Notes under the pieces: model-generated
What the model was told of the DNA's origin: nothing
Seen by the model: only the letters and a program-made list of their open reading frames with translations
The model's database searches: none
NCBI RefSeq assembly: GCF_022179805.1
Contig: NZ_BPUO01000012.1
Span: 62,001 to 126,000, forward strand
Length of the DNA: 64,000 nt
Reading direction: 5' to 3'
DNA from: Cupriavidus pauculus
Lineage (GTDB): Bacteria > Pseudomonadota > Gammaproteobacteria > Burkholderiales > Burkholderiaceae
Part shown: piece after piece, positions 61,184-64,000 of the stretch
Numbering within the stretch: the first letter of the stretch is position 1
How the letters are laid out: each line of letters opens with the position of its first letter
Program-made: the position numbers and the translations under genes

Positions 61184-62086
61184 TTATGCAGCCGAACCTG
61201 GGCCCGCGAGCGACAGGGCTGCAACGAACTCTCGCACGGCCGGACTCGCGTCGCCGGCTCGCGTGACGGCCACGAGGGTCGCCTGCGTTCGCAAACTCGA
61301 AATGCGAACGAAAGCCACGTCACGCCTGTTCACTGCGGCAACCGATGCGCCAACCACTGTGAAACCCAGTCCCGCCGCAACCAGACCGAGCGCCGTATGA
61401 ATCTCGATGGCCTCATGTCCCGCGCGCGGATTGCCTCCGGCCTGGCGAAGTACGTCCACCATCTGGTTCGCGTACCGACTCTGCGGGTCTTTGGGATACT
61501 GGATAAGCGCCATCTCGTCCAGGTCAGCGGCTTTCACTGACTTGCGCTTCGCCACCGGCGACTGGATAGGCACCGCAGCGACGAATGGATCGTCAAACAG
61601 TTCGGCATAGGTCAAGTCGCCAGCCCTGTCGAAATCACCGATGTAACGCGAGACACCAACGTCAATTCGACCGCTGCGCAGCAACTCCGGCTGATGCTCG
61701 GACAACTGCTCGAGCAAGTCCAGCTGAATACCGGGGAGCTTCTCCCGAAAACGCCGTACAGCCTCGGGAAGCAGCGAAAAGATCGCGGACCGGGTAAATC
61801 CAATACCAAGCCAGCCCAGGTTACCGGCGGCAACTGCCCTCGCCTCCTCGTCGAGCTGCCGCATCTGCGAAAGCAGGTCCTTCGCCCTTGGATAAAGGAA
61901 TTTGCCAGTGGGTGTCAGCGTCATCGGCCGGTTGGCCCGGTCGAACACGGGTGCACCAAGCAGCGACTCCAACTGCGAGATCTGCATGCTGATTGCCGTG
62001 GGCGCGACGAAAAGGCGACTGGCAGCCGCCACCGCGCTACCGGCATCCACCACTTCACAGAAATACCTCAACTGCCTTAAGTTCAT
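61184..62086 (-). CDS. LysR family transcriptional regulator
   Basis: A 300-residue LysR regulator starting MNLRQLRYFCEVVDAGSAVA, with the helix-turn-helix RLFVAPTAISMQISQLESLL (about residues 27-46) and an effector domain from about 90. It is of the Nac/CatR-like length class. It is divergent from the RraA-like and Bug genes across 86 bp, which include a CTGAAT (62092) / ATTCAG (62121) inverted pair. It probably controls that set. Confidence 0.92.
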   Translation of the reverse strand: MNLRQLRYFCEVVDAGSAVAAASRLFVAPTAISMQISQLESLLGAPVFDRANRPMTLTPTGKFLYPRAKDLLSQMRQLDEEARAVAAGNLGWLGIGFTRSAIFSLLPEAVRRFREKLPGIQLDLLEQLSEHQPELLRSGRIDVGVSRYIGDFDRAGDLTYAELFDDPFVAAVPIQSPVAKRKSVKAADLDEMALIQYPKDPQSRYANQMVDVLRQAGGNPRAGHEAIEIHTALGLVAAGLGFTVVGASVAAVNRRDVAFVRISSLRTQATLVAVTRAGDASPAVREFVAALSLAGPGSAA

Positions 62087-62172
62087 TTTTTCTGAATGTA
62101 GAACCAATTTTCGTTGTTTGATTCAGCCAAGACTTTACTCGAAACTCCAGCCAACCCACATGGAGTTACGCG

Positions 62173-62847
62173 ATGGACAGTTTCTCGCCCCCTGCGCAAA
62201 GTCTGCTGGAAGCAGCTTGCGGCCTGAGCACTGCTGAAATCTCGGACGCGCTCGACTACTTCAGACTGCCCGGCAGTGCACAAGGCATTGGCCTCCAGGC
62301 CGGTGAGCCCCGCATTTTCGGCCCGGCCTTTACGGTTGCCTTCGTACCCGTCGACACCGCGACGCCGGGGACCGTTGGCGACTACCTGGACGAGATACCT
62401 CGCGGTGCCGTCGCCGTTCTGGACAACGCCGGCCGTATCGACTGCACCGTATGGGGCGGCATCATGAGCAAGATTGCCGCGCATCGCGGTATTGCCGGCA
62501 CCGTTATCAACGGCGTCTGTCGTGATACCGCAGAAGCCCAGGAGGCCAGCTATCCGCTCTATGCCCGAGGTCGCTTTATGCGGACCGGCAAGGACCGTGT
62601 TCAGGTCAGCACTGTGGGTGAGGTCGTCAGCCTTGGAGACGTGCGCGTAAAACCGGGGGATTACGTGGTTGCAGACGCCGACGGCGTAGTCGTCGTACCG
62701 CTGGCGCGTGCCGCTGAGGTGTTCGAGCGCGCGCTTCGCACCCGCGAGGTGGAGGGGAAGATTCTCGAAGCCGCTTTGGCCGGCACCTCGCTCGGAGACG
62801 CCCGCCGCCAATTCGGATACCACACGCTTCAGCGCACTGGCCACTGA
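62173..62847 (+). CDS. RraA-like / HMG-CHA aldolase family protein
   Basis: A 224-residue protein of the RraA-like fold, which includes 4-hydroxy-4-methyl-2-oxoglutarate aldolases and proteins once called dimethylmenaquinone methyltransferases. Signature stretches: STAEISDALDYFRLPG at about 18-33, GAVAVLDNAG at about 77, and GVCRDTAEAQ at about 116, where the Arg-Asp pair is the pyruvate/metal site. DGVVVVPLARA ends the fold. These sequences favour a metal-dependent lyase on a 2-oxo acid over RNase E inhibition. GGAGTTACGC precedes the ATG. It is followed by a Bug receptor gene and a second RraA-like gene. Confidence 0.87.
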   Translation: MDSFSPPAQSLLEAACGLSTAEISDALDYFRLPGSAQGIGLQAGEPRIFGPAFTVAFVPVDTATPGTVGDYLDEIPRGAVAVLDNAGRIDCTVWGGIMSKIAAHRGIAGTVINGVCRDTAEAQEASYPLYARGRFMRTGKDRVQVSTVGEVVSLGDVRVKPGDYVVADADGVVVVPLARAAEVFERALRTREVEGKILEAALAGTSLGDARRQFGYHTLQRTGH

Positions 62848-62879
62848 GCCCAGGCCCACAAGAACATGACGGAGACAAC

Positions 62880-63863
62880 ATGAACTGCAAGATGTATCCC
62901 ATGGCCGTGCTGGCGGCTGCAAGCCTGGTCTGCACACTCACTTCCGCCGACGCCGTGGCGGCTGAAGCCTATCCCTGCCCGACTCTGCGGCTCGTGTCTC
63001 CGTACCCGCCGGGCGGCACCACTGACATCCTCGCGCGCATTGTGTCTCCGGGCTTGTCCAAGCGGCTTGGCGTCACGGTTATCGTCGACAACAAAGGGGG
63101 CGCCAGCAGCAATATCGGCACCGACTTCGTCTCGCGCGCCAAGCCCGATGGCTGTACCGCATTGCTTGGGAACAACACCGGAATCGTCATCAACCGGAAC
63201 CTCTACACACTGAAGCTTGACCCGACCCAGGCGCTGGCTCCAGTGGGCGAAGTGGCCTCGGTTCCGCTCGTTCTCTATGTCAATGCGTCGCTTCCCGTGA
63301 AAACGGTGGGTCAACTGGTCGACGTGGCCAAGGCCGCGCCCGGAAAGTACAGCTACGCCTCCGGCGGCAGCGGCAGTCCGCAACATCTCGCCGGAGAAAT
63401 GCTGAAGCTCGAGCGTCAACTCGACATGGTGCATGTCCCCTATCGCGGCCAAGGCCCCGCACTGAGTGATGTCATCGCAGGCCAGGTGCCCATCGCATTC
63501 GAAACGACGACTGCCATCGCTCCTCACATCAAGTCCGGCAAGCTGCGTGTACTGGCCACAACCGGTGCAAAGCGTTCAAGGACGCTGCCGGATGTTCCAA
63601 CGATGCAGGAATCGGGATTCCCCGGCTTCGTTATCGAGAACTGGTATGGCGTGTTCGTGCCCGCCGACACCCCTGCCCCGCTCATCCAGAGGCTGAACGC
63701 GGAACTCAATGCCGTCCTCACCGAATCCGACATCGCCTCGAAGTTGAGCGATCTGGGCTCTGGCGATGTTCACGGCACGCCAGCGCAATTCCGCACCTTC
63801 ATCACGAAGGAAATGCCGTACTGGGAATCGCTGGTGAAGCGGTCTGGCGCGAAAGTCGACTGA
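62880..63863 (+). CDS. Bug/TctC family periplasmic substrate-binding protein
   Basis: A 327-residue receptor with a signal peptide ending AVAAEA (about residue 29). Motifs: LRLVSPYPPGGTTDILARIV, GGASSNIGTDFVSRAKPDG, VPYRGQGPALSDVIAGQVPI and LPDVPTMQESGFPGFV. Two cysteines (in YPCPTL and PDGCTA) lie in the positions where many family members have none and could form a disulfide. It is flanked by two RraA-like genes on the same strand (32 and 27 bp gaps), so its ligand is probably a hydroxy- or oxo-dicarboxylate; this is inference. Confidence 0.92.
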   Translation: MNCKMYPMAVLAAASLVCTLTSADAVAAEAYPCPTLRLVSPYPPGGTTDILARIVSPGLSKRLGVTVIVDNKGGASSNIGTDFVSRAKPDGCTALLGNNTGIVINRNLYTLKLDPTQALAPVGEVASVPLVLYVNASLPVKTVGQLVDVAKAAPGKYSYASGGSGSPQHLAGEMLKLERQLDMVHVPYRGQGPALSDVIAGQVPIAFETTTAIAPHIKSGKLRVLATTGAKRSRTLPDVPTMQESGFPGFVIENWYGVFVPADTPAPLIQRLNAELNAVLTESDIASKLSDLGSGDVHGTPAQFRTFITKEMPYWESLVKRSGAKVD

Positions 63864-63890
63864 ACATCCATGAACTCGGAGCCCATTGAC

Positions 63891-64000
63891 ATGACTCATC
63901 CTGTTACCGCAGACAAGCTCACACGCCTCCTGCGCCTGGGCACCGCTACCATTCACGAAGCCCAGGGTCAACGCGGCGCCGTGGACGCGGCCATTGCCCC
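63891..64000 (+). CDS. RraA-like aldolase family protein (partial, 5' end)
   Basis: The first 36 codons of a gene cut by the window edge: MTHPVTADKLTRLLRLGTAT, then IHEAQGQRGAVDAAIAP. The TxxxEAQGQRGA..xxI.P pattern resembles the N-terminus of 4-carboxy-4-hydroxy-2-oxoadipate aldolases, members of the RraA-like fold. A second start at 63870 is in frame. It continues the operon begun by the first RraA-like gene. Confidence 0.65.
   Translation, partial: MTHPVTADKLTRLLRLGTATIHEAQGQRGAVDAAIA

Overview
The window looks like a chromosomal segment of a Burkholderiaceae betaproteobacterium, most probably Cupriavidus or a close Ralstonia relative. This is inferred from the high GC content, four orphan Bug/TctC-type periplasmic receptors each beside a LysR or IclR regulator or a catabolic enzyme, a pilA with a -24/-12 promoter, and a complete wsp cluster. 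I see no rRNA, tRNA, CRISPR array, intact insertion sequence or prophage.

Layout. 1-9.2 kb: a partial gamma-glutamyltransferase-family gene divergent from a LysR gene, a YnfA-type membrane protein, a type IV major pilin with a sigma-54 promoter and terminator, then a minus-strand acyl-CoA ligase / acyl-CoA dehydrogenase / Bug receptor operon with a divergent LysR gene, a small cytochrome c and a VOC protein. 9.3-23.8 kb: a large MscS-type channel, a zinc-ribbon mini-protein, a proline iminopeptidase, a DUF2076 protein, a zinc metallopeptidase, an MFS exporter, a Cys-rich secreted protein, a heavily frameshifted autotransporter pseudogene, a LysR/quinone-reductase pair, two small proteins and opgG. 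24-32.5 kb: periplasmic GH3 glucosidase bglX, an anchored hydrolase, a class A penicillin-binding protein overlapping an ArsB-like permease, folE, a stand-alone BLUF photoreceptor and a small protein.

32.6-37.9 kb is a gene graveyard: pieces of a chaperone-usher fimbrial usher, an RcsB/BvgA-like receiver, a BvgS/RcsC-like hybrid kinase, a PKD plus CBM5/12 chitin-binding protein and the tail of a winged-helix regulator lie end to end around one apparently intact MFS exporter. 37.9-45.7 kb is a catabolic and uptake block: Bug receptor, SDR dehydrogenase and IclR regulator on the minus strand, divergent from a complete Liv-type ABC transporter (two permeases, two ATPases, receptor). 45.9-48.5 kb holds a FecR-like/DUF6600 protein with a long Gln/Arg-rich tail.

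48.7-58.8 kb is devoted to cyclic di-GMP: a GGDEF-EAL protein transcribed away from a complete wspABCDEFR operon, ending in a REC-GGDEF diguanylate cyclase. It is followed by a large HPII-type catalase with a possible sigma-54 promoter. The right edge holds a LysR gene divergent from an RraA-like protein, a Bug receptor and the start of a second RraA-like gene.

A family of CCCCTCTCCC-type hairpins recurs in intergenic gaps. The most noteworthy points are the wsp/GGDEF-EAL locus, the graveyard with sharp junctions, opgG without opgH but beside bglX, and the folE-BLUF pair.
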